From CAVTYH01 sp963738835 (GTDB lineage Bacteria; Planctomycetota; Planctomycetia; Pirellulales; JADZDJ01): 64,000 nt of DNA. The stretch lies in assembly GCA_963738835.1 (NCBI GenBank), contig CAVTYH010000003.1, forward strand, positions 310,001 to 374,000, written 5' to 3'. Numbering within the stretch: the stretch's first letter is position 1; each line of letters starts with the position of its first letter. Below are positions 10,684 through 18,898 of this stretch, one piece after another. The notes beneath the pieces were generated by a model. The model saw nothing but the letters and a program-made list of their open reading frames with translations, did no database searches and was not told where the DNA came from. The translations under genes and the position numbers were made by a program.

Positions 10684-11548
10684 TCACGCTAGCTGCAGCG
10701 ATTCGAACGCTTTTGTTTCGCGATCGTGGAGTTCAATAATTGGCGCGATGCGCTCGTGGGCATCTTTCGGACCGATGTGTCCCAGGTATTGGCAGGTCGT
10801 GCGCTGGCGGCAAGCCCGATCGTATTGCGACCGCCATTGGGTGAATCGCTGTTGCTGGTCTGTCGATTTGCGTGGATATGAATTGGGAGGCAGCCGCGTG
10901 CCGCAGCGCCATGGTTTGGGGCTAAGACTGCGCTCGAAAATTGTTCTGGAGTCGGCACAGTTCGACGAATGCCGCGTCGGCGCCCACAGCTTGCATCAAG
11001 CGGTTAGACTGCGACGATCCCGGTTCAAACTCGTGGGTGGTCGCGAGCAGTCGAAAGCCGGCCGCCGTTCGATAGATGCGAAAGCCCTCGCTTGTCTCGT
11101 GTTGCAGAACGATGCGAAGATCGTCGAACATCCTTTGCCAGCCCGTTTGCCGACTGCCGAGGAATGCACCCGCCAGCCGATGTATGGCGCCAGGCTCATC
11201 TCCATCGACATCGTCTCCATCGACATCAATAAACAGTGTGCGGGCAGCATTCAACACCAGGCTGCCGTAGTGATTTCTCGTGACCACGGCATTTAAGACA
11301 TCAGTGTTTGAAATGCAATGCACGATTTCTTCACCATTGGCCTTGGGAATGCCATAATATTTTCCATTGTTGGTTAATGTCTTACGTCGCTGACATTCCG
11401 CGGCGGTCGCCAGCAGTCGGTCTCTCGCAGTCGACACAATCTCGGCAGCGTCGGCGATTGAGCGATCGCAGGCAGATCGCACAGCCGTCGGGCCACATAC
11501 TGCCTGGGCGACACTATCAGACCGTGTCAGAAAATGTTGAGCGTTCAT
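10684..11548 (-). CDS. Conserved hypothetical protein (1 frame break)
   Basis: Residues 1-208 are read from 11548 (MNAQHFL...); a break near 10930 leads to the true C terminus, which reads RSLSPKPWRCG, RFTQWRSQYDRACRQRTTCQ and YLGHIGPKDAHERIAPIIEL down to the stop at 10684. Recognisable blocks are KYYGIPKANGEE, LFIDVD, GFRIYRTAAGFRLLATTHEF and LCRLQNNFRA. The protein is soluble, about 287 residues. I recall similar proteins only as hypotheticals and assign no function. LFIDVD with acidic residues could be a metal site, but that is speculation. It is convergent with the kinase-WD40 gene. Confidence 0.6.
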
Positions 11549-11629
11549 ATGCTAAACAACTCCGTGTCGATGGGTTTCGATTGATCGTGGAACCAAAATA
11601 CCGCTCTGGCGTGGAAGACTGCCTATCCA

Positions 11630-11962
11630 TCAATGCCGCCATACGTCGACATCATCAACGCTGCTTTGTTTCTTCACCTCTTTGAATTTAATCTTCGGGG
11701 GCACCCCCGGGACGGGACTGTACGCTATCTCGCTCACCGTTGTCAGCGAGTTCACATTGAAGCAACGCCAGCCCTTGGGCAAGTTTGGGTTAGAGCCCGC
11801 ATATTGGAAACACAAGACGGCCTCCACATCCGCGGCGTTCTTTTGATTGGTGCCGAGCACAAACGGCACCATTTTGCGTGTTTCCGCTTGGTACGTCACC
11901 TCAATCGCCTTTGCCGGATTCGTGACCACTCCCCTGATCTTGTCATAATTTTGCGACGACAT
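11630..11962 (-). CDS. Small WYL-like hypothetical protein
   Basis: A 110-residue protein starting at MSSQNYDKIRGVV; the frame extends upstream but with low-complexity, non-family sequence. The pattern ETRKMVPFVLGTNQKN, then LCFQYAGSNPNLPKGWRCFNV, resembles the beta-rich WYL ligand-binding fold, in which basic and aromatic residues bind nucleic-acid-like ligands; the helix-turn-helix domain usually attached is absent. The WYL assignment is a weak pattern match. It is transcribed divergently from the erythromycin-esterase-like gene with about 140 bases between them. Confidence 0.5.
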   Translation of the reverse strand: MSSQNYDKIRGVVTNPAKAIEVTYQAETRKMVPFVLGTNQKNAADVEAVLCFQYAGSNPNLPKGWRCFNVNSLTTVSEIAYSPVPGVPPKIKFKEVKKQSSVDDVDVWRH

Positions 11963-12101
11963 GGGAAATGTCCTGGTTAAAAGAATTGACCGATAATGCA
12001 CACGAAAGCGCCCAGCGCGCGATCGTACAAACGTTTTTATTGCCGACCGACCGATGTGGCAGCAGAGACAAGCCTGAATTTGCGCCGTGTGAGAGCAAAT
12101 T

Positions 12102-13598
12102 ATGCCGCGCCAGTCGCCAAATATGCAAGAGTCTGCCGGCCCTCTATTTCGTGTGCGATTCATGAGCCTTCACTACCGACGCGAAGAATTATGTGATGTG
12201 CGCTTTGTTCCGTTGATTGGTGCCCAAGGCTGGCAAGACGGCAATCTGCCGACCCCAGCCGTATTTACTCCTCCGATCCGACGAAGCAGACCGACTATTG
12301 TCGCCGAGTTGATCCGCGAAGCGGCCGAACCTCTCAGCGAAATTCGTGGCGATAATTTAGCGTCGCTGATTGAGCGCAGCAGCGATTGTCGCCTGATTTT
12401 GATCGGTGAAGCCACGCATGGCACTTCTGAGTTTTACCGAGCTCGCGCCGAAATCACGAAGGAGCTCATTCAACAGCAGCGATGTCAGTTTGTGGCCATT
12501 GAAGCGGATTGGCCCGATGCCGCACGCGTCGACCAATACATTCGCCGGCTCACACCAGTGGATGGACATCAATGGCAGGCCTTCGCCCGCTTTCCCACGT
12601 GGATGTGGCGTAACCGCGAGGTGCTCGATTTTATCGAGTGGCTGCGTGAATTCAACCTCGGCATCGATGATCCACAGCGGCATGTCGGCATCTATGGCCT
12701 CGACCTCTACAGTGTCTTCACGTCAATTCGTGCCGTTCTCGATTACTTGGACCGAGCGGACCCGGAGGCTGCGCGAACAGCGCGTTTGCGCTATAGTTGT
12801 TTGACGCCGTGGGAAGGAGATCCAGCGCTATACGGACGAATGGCAGTCGGCGGCCGATACCGCGTCTGTGAAAATGAGGCGGTCGCAGTGCTGACCGATC
12901 TGCTCAAGCAGCGGCTGAAATATGCACAGTATGATGGCGCGCATTTCATGGATGCCGTGCAAAATGCCAGGCTGGTGGCTAACGCTGAACGATACTACCG
13001 AGTCATGTACTATGGCGGCTCTGCCTCATGGAATCTGCGGGATCAACACATGTTCGACACATTAGATTTGCTTTTGCGCTTTCACGGCGAAAACTCGGCG
13101 GCCGTCGTTTGGGAACATAACTCCCACGTGGGAAATGCTGCCTATACGCAAATGGGTGCCAGCGGCGAAATTAATGTGGGGCAACTATGTCGTGAACGAT
13201 TCGGTGATGCGGCCTATCTCATCGGCCAGGGGACCAACCATGGAACGGTTGCCGCGGCCAGCAACTGGGATGAGCCAGTCGAGATCATGCAGGTGCGGGC
13301 AGCGCATCCAGACAGTTTTGAGCATCTTTTCCACAAGTCGCGTGTTGATGCTTGCATCTTGCACCTCCGCGAACCGCGCAAATCGGATATCGGCATAGAA
13401 CTGTCGGTCCCGCGACTGGAACGTGCGATTGGCGTAATCTATCGGCCAGAAACGGAACTAGCTAGCCACTACTTCCATGCCGAGCTCGCGCATCAGTTCG
13501 ACGAGTTTATCTGGTTCGATCGCACTGAGGCCGTACATCCGGTTACAACCCCGGAGGCCCAGCGTCTCCCGCCGGAACACCCTTTTTATTTTCAGTAG
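12102..13598 (+). CDS. Erythromycin-esterase-family protein
   Basis: About 498 residues, intact frame. The family core starts near residue 100 with LIGEATHGTSEFYRAR, then FVAIEADWPDA, FPTWMWRNREVLDFIEWLREFN, VGIYGLDLYS, WEHNSHVGNA and a C-terminal SHYFHAELAHQFDEFIWFD. In characterised Ere enzymes this fold opens the macrolide lactone using the conserved histidine and glutamates; most family members in environmental bacteria have no proven antibiotic activity. The N-terminal 65 residues look unrelated, so the true start may be MSLHYRREEL at 12162. No signal peptide, so cytosolic. Confidence 0.82.
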   Translation: MPRQSPNMQESAGPLFRVRFMSLHYRREELCDVRFVPLIGAQGWQDGNLPTPAVFTPPIRRSRPTIVAELIREAAEPLSEIRGDNLASLIERSSDCRLILIGEATHGTSEFYRARAEITKELIQQQRCQFVAIEADWPDAARVDQYIRRLTPVDGHQWQAFARFPTWMWRNREVLDFIEWLREFNLGIDDPQRHVGIYGLDLYSVFTSIRAVLDYLDRADPEAARTARLRYSCLTPWEGDPALYGRMAVGGRYRVCENEAVAVLTDLLKQRLKYAQYDGAHFMDAVQNARLVANAERYYRVMYYGGSASWNLRDQHMFDTLDLLLRFHGENSAAVVWEHNSHVGNAAYTQMGASGEINVGQLCRERFGDAAYLIGQGTNHGTVAAASNWDEPVEIMQVRAAHPDSFEHLFHKSRVDACILHLREPRKSDIGIELSVPRLERAIGVIYRPETELASHYFHAELAHQFDEFIWFDRTEAVHPVTTPEAQRLPPEHPFYFQ

Positions 13599-13660
13599 CC
13601 GCACCATGGATCCGAATGTCGAAGAGGCGCCGGCACGGCCGATGTGGGCGCACGGGTTGA

Positions 13661-14017
13661 TTATCTGTGAGCAAACGCCGTCAGTATCATGCTGTTGGTT
13701 TTGCATCGCAATCTGTTACCGGCGGACTGCTGTAAGCGCGATGATCTCTTAATGTATGGACGAGGCGTACAAGATTCTTGGCTTGATCCCGCAGATGGCG
13801 GAGATTGGGACGTGAAATCCAGGTCCTCAGAGAAACGGTACGTTTCAAAGTAGCATTTTTTGAGGCACGTACCTCCCTTGAAAACCCACGTATCGTGAAG
13901 CGCCGGGTGCTGGTTGATGCCAGCGAGCAGCCAGCCCAGAACGTAATCCTTCTCGATGACGTGGGTTTGCAGGCTGGCCTGTGTTGCCAATTCAACGATT
14001 TCATTCTTGGGAATCAC
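13661..14017 (-). pseudogene. AbiEii-type nucleotidyltransferase toxin, 3' truncated
   Basis: The first 70 residues are clear AbiEii sequence: VIEKDYVLGWLLAGI, then WVFKGGTCLKKCYFETYRFSEDLDFT, which contains the GG(T) and DxD nucleotidyltransferase core. After that the reading turns into unrelated residues and stops at 118 residues, whereas family members are about 300. The space to the esterase gene end (13598) is too short for the missing part, so this is a deletion, not only a frame error. The start overlaps the antitoxin stop by four bases (ATGA), as in intact AbiE operons. The toxin would be inactive. Confidence 0.8.
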
Positions 14018-14835
14018 GCTGTTGCCTCCGTTCCGAAGGAGAGCATCGAGGGGACGAACAGCCGCCAGCGGGTTACCAGCTTGTCGCCCTTGAGTGCCGG
14101 ATCGAGCTGTGCATTACCTTTGCTGAGCCGCGATTTGCAGGCATTTACCAGAAAATGGTCGCCGCCCAGCAGCTGCTCCGCCAGAAAGCCCAGCCGCTTG
14201 AATACTGCCGCGTTGCCGAGGCGCTCAGCGTATTCGACCAGTTGCTGAGGATTGAGGTGAGGGCTTTTGATGTAGTTCCTGAAACAGTCGATGACATGCT
14301 CAACGCCCCCACCGGCCCACGGATTGGAAAGCATGTCCACGATGGTCCGTGTCGGGTCGGATACCGACAGTTTCTTTTCCTTTTTCCAAACGGTCTTCGT
14401 GCCGAATTGCTGATCGGGCGAGATGTGCGTCACAACGAAGGGAATGTGATGAATGAGCTGGTGGCGTTTGGCGACGGCCCGCGCGGTGAAGACACAGATG
14501 TCCCGGAAAACCTGCTCGGTCAGGTCCCAATGCTCGGCAGCCGACCATCCGCCGACATAAGCCGGCCCGAACAGGTCGGGAATGACGATCCAAGCATCCT
14601 CAAGAGCGCGATCCTTGTTGATCGACTCTAAGGGGACCGGAACGTAAACTCCCCTCTTGATACGGCTCAGCCAGCCCTGCTTGCACCAGCGCGCGAGCGC
14701 CTTCGCTGCGTCCTCTCTGCCGATTCCCAGGATGCGGCCAGCGTTTTCGACTGTCAGGACATCCCCGCCCTCGCGCAACAGTTTTCCGAGGCGTTCACGC
14801 GTCCGCGAACGGCCTCCGGCTTCGTCATTGGCCAT
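14014..14835 (-). CDS. AbiEi-type antitoxin / transcriptional repressor
   Basis: About 273 residues from MANDEAGGRSR. The N-terminal winged-helix part (ENAGRILGIGREDAAKALARW, then GWLSRIKRGVYVPVP) and the C-terminal AbiEi_1 part (PAYVGGWSAAEHWDLT, RTIVDMLSNPWAGGG) fit the type IV AbiEi antitoxins, which neutralise the AbiEii nucleotidyltransferase and repress their own promoter. An upstream in-frame methionine at 14919 would run through an AT-rich dyad and is rejected. Its partner toxin is truncated, so it may persist as an orphan regulator. Confidence 0.85.
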   Translation of the reverse strand: MANDEAGGRSRTRERLGKLLREGGDVLTVENAGRILGIGREDAAKALARWCKQGWLSRIKRGVYVPVPLESINKDRALEDAWIVIPDLFGPAYVGGWSAAEHWDLTEQVFRDICVFTARAVAKRHQLIHHIPFVVTHISPDQQFGTKTVWKKEKKLSVSDPTRTIVDMLSNPWAGGGVEHVIDCFRNYIKSPHLNPQQLVEYAERLGNAAVFKRLGFLAEQLLGGDHFLVNACKSRLSKGNAQLDPALKGDKLVTRWRLFVPSMLSFGTEATA

Positions 14836-14855
14836 GCTACATTCCATCTCTTGAA

Positions 14856-14878
14856 AATAATCATAATCGTGAATTATT
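14856..14878. promoter_or_regulatory. AT-rich inverted repeat, candidate AbiEi operator
   Basis: AATAAT (14856-14861) and ATTATT (14873-14878) form a dyad 21 to 43 bases upstream of the antitoxin start, in a stretch far more AT-rich than its surroundings. AbiEi antitoxins repress by binding inverted repeats at this position, so an operator is inferred. Arms are only 6 bases. Confidence 0.45.
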
Positions 14879-15128
14879 ATAGATGAAGTGTACCATGCCG
14901 GGCATGAAAAGTACATCAAAAATCGAGAAAACGCGCATTTAGCGGAAAATCGTGGCCTTCGATGTACTTGCGCGGTCCTGCAAAACCATTGGGCGTTTGG
15001 CTCGTGTGCCGTCGCAGCTGCAATGGCAGGACGGCGAACTCAGCAGTTGGCTCATTGGCCGAGATCGAATGCAACGTCGATCACGCAGAGCTCCATAACG
15101 TATTCAAAGTGATTTAGATGGATTCACT

Positions 15129-15416
15129 ATGGATGGACGGCCACGATTCCCGCTGGGCAGAATTGCGATTACTTGTAAGGCAAGGGCGATGCTGACTTTC
15201 ACCGACGCTTTGAACGGATTGATGTCGCATGCCAACGGCGAATGGGGACTGTTGCCGCTGGAAGAATGGTGGGAAAACGAGCTATCCGTGGAGCATGGCC
15301 ATCAAGTCAACTCGATCCATCTGGCCAGCAACGGTAAGCGATTCTGGATCATCACCGAAGCAGATCGCTCGGTGACGACGATCATGCTCCCCTCGGAAAA
15401 CCGACACGGTTCGTGA
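15129..15416 (+). CDS. Conserved small protein of plasmid/mobile-element type
   Basis: 95 residues: FPLGRIAITCKARAML, then a middle part with GEWGLLPLEEWWENEL and the C-terminal block FWIITEADRSVTTIMLP. I recognise this pattern from small hypothetical proteins often encoded on plasmids and integrated elements; no function is known. It lies 41 bases upstream of the RepA-type initiator on the same strand, which supports a shared element. Confidence 0.7.
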   Translation: MDGRPRFPLGRIAITCKARAMLTFTDALNGLMSHANGEWGLLPLEEWWENELSVEHGHQVNSIHLASNGKRFWIITEADRSVTTIMLPSENRHGS

Positions 15417-15457
15417 TGCCTCAGCATAAGAAGACGGATTGCGCGAATTGACCGTCG

Positions 15458-16918
15458 GTGGTTACGCTTTTGCCTGTGATGATCAGGAGCGGTCCACACC
15501 AGACCAACGGCGCCTCGACAAGGCAGGCGGCCGTTCCCACTTTGCAGAATGGCCTTGGCCAACTGACACTTGTCGAGCACGCTCTTTGCCCCCTCGATTG
15601 CTCGATCGGTGCTGACGTTCACCGCAGCCAATTTAGCTTCGCCGGTGCGGACCGAAAGCGACGAACGGCGATCGCGACAGTCGCGGCGCCATTCGGCCTA
15701 CTGCCCGGCGATGAGTTCTTCCTGTGGGGGCTGCTTGGGCTATCGTTTGCACAGCCGGAGGCCACACCAGACCTTTATGCCACGCCGCATTTTATTTTGC
15801 GTCAGCTAGGCTGCATCGACGCCGGGTCGGACCGAGGCGGCAGTGCCTATCGTGGTTTCCGCGACTCGCTGAAGCGCCTTGCCGCCGCCAGCTACTATTG
15901 CGACAGTTTTTACGATCCGATTCGTCAGGAACATCGAGAAGTCAGTTTTGGATTTTTGAGCTACAGTTTGCCGATCGATCCGGGATCGTCCCGAGCATGG
16001 CGCATTGTTTGGGATCCACTGTTCTTTGAATACTGCAGGGGCGCTCGTGCGTGTCTGGGATTCGACTTGAGCGTTTATCGCCGGCTCGACCCCGCGGCTC
16101 GGCGATTGTACTTGTTTCTTGCCAAAATCTTTTGGCGTCGAGAATGGACGCATTGGATTGATGCGCGAGCACTGGCCGTGAATGTGCTTGGATTCTCCGA
16201 AACGGTTGCCATGAGAAATTTGAAACAGAAGGTCAAGCGGGCCGTCCTACGTCTAGGCGAACACGATCTCGTTCATGTTTCTCAAACTGTCGACACACGA
16301 GAGTTGTTTCTCGACCGCGACGGCGGCGGATCGGCACTGCGACTTCGACGAGGGCCTGCATTCCGAAAAGAATCGCCCCGAGTCGATATGGAATCAGTTA
16401 GATCGCTTCCAATTTTCGAGCCGTTGCGCTCGATTGGGCTGGACGAAAAGACAATCGGCTGGATTGCCAAGAACTACCGGCATAGTCTGATTCAGCAATG
16501 GGCAGACATTACCCTGGCGGCCAAAGAGCGGCAGGGACCGAGATTCTTCAAGAAGAGCACCCCGGCCTATTTCATTGACAATCTCCGCGAGGCTGCCGAA
16601 AACGGCCGCACGCCGCCCGATTGGTGGTGGGCCTGCAAGCGCGAGGAAGAGCAACGAATCACTGCGCCCGTGGCCAACAAGTTTATCGAGCAGGTGCAAC
16701 GCCTGGCTGATTGCAGCGAACGTACGGAGGGGAGCCGCGAGAGTGCATTTCTCGATTTCCTGCGCGGGCCTGGGCGAGCTGAATTCGACGCTTTGCTGCG
16801 CCAGACATTCGCCGATTTCCGACAGGGTGGAATCCCCGCAGAGCAAGCGCACCAGAGGGCGACCGAAATATGCGTCGCTCACTTGCGAAGGCGTTTCTTC
16901 AAAGAGCTGGCGGCCTAG
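15458..16918 (+). CDS. repA: RepA-type plasmid replication initiator
   Basis: About 486 residues with a GTG start, intact frame. The core reads LPGDEFFLWGLLGLSF, YATPHFILRQLGCI, FRDSLKRLAAASYYCDSFYD, FFEYCRGARACLGFDLSVYRRL and ARRLYLFLAKIFWRREW, typical of replication initiator protein A with winged-helix DNA binding. The C-terminal third (TIGWIAKNYRHSLIQQWADI and TPAYFIDNLREAAENG) resembles the region after RepA domains in other plasmid initiators. It would bind iterons and open the origin; an iteron array lies 166 bases downstream, which strongly supports the call. The first 60 residues are poorly conserved, so the start is uncertain. No partition gene is visible. Confidence 0.8.
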   Translation: MVTLLPVMIRSGPHQTNGASTRQAAVPTLQNGLGQLTLVEHALCPLDCSIGADVHRSQFSFAGADRKRRTAIATVAAPFGLLPGDEFFLWGLLGLSFAQPEATPDLYATPHFILRQLGCIDAGSDRGGSAYRGFRDSLKRLAAASYYCDSFYDPIRQEHREVSFGFLSYSLPIDPGSSRAWRIVWDPLFFEYCRGARACLGFDLSVYRRLDPAARRLYLFLAKIFWRREWTHWIDARALAVNVLGFSETVAMRNLKQKVKRAVLRLGEHDLVHVSQTVDTRELFLDRDGGGSALRLRRGPAFRKESPRVDMESVRSLPIFEPLRSIGLDEKTIGWIAKNYRHSLIQQWADITLAAKERQGPRFFKKSTPAYFIDNLREAAENGRTPPDWWWACKREEEQRITAPVANKFIEQVQRLADCSERTEGSRESAFLDFLRGPGRAEFDALLRQTFADFRQGGIPAEQAHQRATEICVAHLRRRFFKELAA

Positions 16919-17083
16919 TCAACATCCAATTGGACCAAGAAGGTTTAACTAGGCAGTAGCCCTTTGCTCATTAACTTTGATCAGATTCTTTCTTTGCTCG
17001 CGGGTGAGTTGACCGGATACCTGGCGAAAGGATGAACGATTTCCGGTCGTTGTCTCGTCGTCAGTCGGTCATTGAGCACAAGA

Positions 17084-17169
17084 TTGCAACGCGCTTGCCA
17101 CGCCATCTCCGAAGACCTGCAACGCCACTGCCACGCCTCGGGCCTGATTCTGCAACGCCCTTGCCACGT
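17084..17169 (+). repeat. Iteron array, candidate replication origin
   Basis: Six copies of the nonamer YTGCMACGY occur in three pairs: TTGCAACGC 17084 with TTGCCACGC 17095; CTGCAACGC 17117 with CTGCCACGC 17128; CTGCAACGC 17150 with TTGCCACGT 17161. Members of a pair are spaced exactly 11 bases and pairs exactly 33 bases, so all six lie on one face of the helix. The array follows the RepA-type gene. Iteron arrays of this kind are the binding sites of plasmid initiators. Confidence 0.75.
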
Positions 17170-17179
17170 ATATGTCGTC

Positions 17180-17271
17180 CGCGAATAGTCACCCGGCAAA
17201 CCAGTTTGCCGGCGCCCGATAGCGGTGCGGCGTCTATTCGCGAACGAATCTCCCGTTCCGCCGTGCGGCGG
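17180..17271. repeat. Nested dyad symmetries beside the iterons
   Basis: An outer pair CGCGAATAG (17180-17188) and CTATTCGCG (17234-17242) encloses a compact perfect palindrome with arms CCGGCAAAC (17193-17201) and GTTTGCCGG (17204-17212). A third dyad CCGCCG/CGGCGG follows at 17258-17271. All three start 11 bases after the last iteron. They could be initiator-dimer operators, a primosome hairpin or a cruciform of the origin. Confidence 0.6.
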
Positions 17272-17619
17272 CAGAAGCACTCGTTCTGCAAGTCGGACAA
17301 ATGGACGGACAGCCTTGCCTATAGGTAGAGGCAGCAGGATCGACGGATCGGTCCTGCGACTGTCACGTTCACCAACACTTGGCAGTGTCTTTTTCAATCA
17401 AGCAGCGTACTTAGCAAAGCCAGCTACCAACTGGCCCAAGAGGATGGAGTTAACCGCCCATCACGCGCTGCGCCAGTAGAGCCGGGTGCCATGAGAATGG
17501 CTTGTCCGTGCTCGACGGAGGCTCAACGAACTAATCCGTCTGACTTTGTATGTCAGGCGATCAATCTCGTTGTTCTATCCGATAGTTATCGCTTCGCGAA
17601 CAAGGGCGATGCGGACAGA
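17272..17619. other. Non-coding stretch between origin region and structured region
   Basis: No convincing reading frame, promoter or repeat was found here; the open frames have no family-like composition. It may be spacer between the replication module and the folded region that starts near 17620. Confidence 0.4.
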
Positions 17620-18565
17620 GTCGCTTGTTTAGCGACCCGTCATGTTTCAAAGTCGGTGAGTTGTCGGCCTATGCCGGCAACAAATCCGCCCACGGGGTTC
17701 GGTCCGCCACTGGCGGATCGTTCAACGTGTGCCCGCGTGGGGAGCTTCCGTGTGGCGACACACGGAACCGGGGAGACGACAATCCTCGGCGATCGATGCA
17801 AATCGACGGCGAATAGCTCAACCACGAAAGGCTCGTAAGAGCTTGCGGGTCAGTGTTCTGGGAGACGACGCCGAAATGCTCGCTCGCTGCGGATACTTCA
17901 CAGCGAACGACGATGAAAAGGCTTTGGCTGAACGGTAAGGGAGGAGCTTCTTTCTTCTGTCCCCCGAAATGGCAAGGCGTGCAAGCGCACGCCGCTGCCG
18001 AAAGTATGCCGCACCGGAAGGTCGGACATACAGCCAACAGTCTGCGGGATAACACCCGCTAGTCACGTGAACCAGAATGCGAAGAACATGGCTAACGCAG
18101 GAAGGACTTTAGGGGCCGGCTTGGTCGCCGGTGTCCGCCGCGTCGGGCGGATGATTCAAATCCTGAAGTCTGGGAGTGGGGCTCAAGTAGAAGCCAGCAC
18201 GTGAATGGCGCAAGTCATGTCACGCGGCTGGGCGAATTTCGCGGGAAGGCACTCGCGGTTCGTTGGCGTCTTACGGATGGTGCCGGGGACAAAATGCCAC
18301 AACGAAAGGGCCGACTGGTAGTTTGCTGATTGAAAGAGTCGATCGTCGTGCCCGGTCTCCTTCGGGAGCCGGGCGCGGCGGCTTTCCTTGGATGGAATCC
18401 AAGTGGCTGAAGGCCACGAGCCTGGGAGGGTTCGTGCCTGCGGCGGTGAGCTGATGGCGGAGCAGTTGCCGTGTGCTTTGCACCCGGCCGTTTGCTTGTA
18501 AGGTTGGCGGAGCGGTACGCCTATAAATTTGGCGGCGTGCAACTTGGAAGAAAGTTGCACGCCGC
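17620..18565 (+). ncRNA. Candidate large structured RNA (family not identified)
   Basis: No convincing protein is encoded, but perfect or near-perfect hairpins follow each other at short intervals: GTCGCT/AGCGAC 17620-17636; TTGTCGGC/GCCGGCAA 17661-17680; GGTCCGCC/GGCGGATC 17701-17719; TTCCGTGTG/CACACGGAA with a GCGA loop 17746-17767; GCTC-GTAA-GAGC 17831-17842; GGCGTGC/GCACGCC 17976-17993; TCCGCC/GGCGGA 18134-18151; GCCCGG-T-CTCC-TTCG-GGAG-CCGGGC 18350-18374; CTTGGAT/ATCCAAG 18387-18403; GTGGC/GCCAC 18403-18417; and a 14-base perfect stem GCGGCGTGCAACTT 18532-18545 with 18552-18565. Three loops are GNRA or UUCG tetraloops, which are RNA-specific. It could be the 5' domains of a group II-like intron (no domain V seen) or a large ornate RNA; strand is inferred from loop identity. 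Confidence 0.5.
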
Positions 18566-18712
18566 ACGGGCGGACTGCACCGCAGCGGTTTTGGATGGTT
18601 TCGATTGTTCGCCACGGTTTTTCGGTTGGGGACTGGCCGCAATCAGTCCCGTCTTTGCGCACCCTTACGCCAGAGGCGGAAGCAATGCGCCGATCGCGCG
18701 CGACCGTTTGGT

Positions 18713-18898
18713 ATGAAGTACCGATGTGTCGCCGCGTCTCCAACCGGCTTTGTTCAGCAGCTTGCCGTGCAATACTTGGCTCACGGCTATTGGTTTTACG
18801 TGCAGGGACGAATTCCGGATGGGAAGGACCCGTTGGCGGTGGATGCAAAACTTCTGGTCAAATACGGGATCGGCGTGTCGCGCCAATCGCGGGCACGC
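18713..18898 (+). pseudogene. Truncated ORF, N-terminal fragment of a multicopy planctomycete-type hypothetical protein
   Basis: Starts MKYRCVAASPTGFVQQLAV and continues YLAHGYWFYVQGRIPDGKDP, VDAKLLVKYGIGVS, after which family-like sequence ends near 18890 and the GH130 reading takes over in another frame. I recall a recurrent planctomycete family beginning in this way (about 250 residues, annotated hypothetical), but this is memory, not a search. It lies 148 bases after the last hairpin of the structured region, so RNA and ORF may form one element. Confidence 0.5.

Noticed and set aside
10673..11296. 207-residue plus-strand open frame
   Set aside because: It is the antisense shadow of the conserved hypothetical gene on the minus strand, whose frame-corrected C terminus reads down to 10684.
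17084..17169. CRISPR-like repeats in the iteron region
   Set aside because: The repeats are 9-20 bases with spacers of 11-13 bases, no cas genes are present and the fixed 11/33 spacing fits iterons.
17746..18565. RNase P RNA, tmRNA or a group I intron as identity of the structured region
   Set aside because: The conserved cores I know (RNase P P4 region, tmRNA ends, group I P7 sequence) are not visible; group II domain V was also sought and not found.
18183..18848. 221-residue minus-strand open frame over the structured region
   Set aside because: It has Arg/Ser/Pro-rich composition with no domain, crosses several perfect hairpins and runs antisense to the truncated MKYR ORF; an open frame in GC-rich structured DNA is expected by chance.
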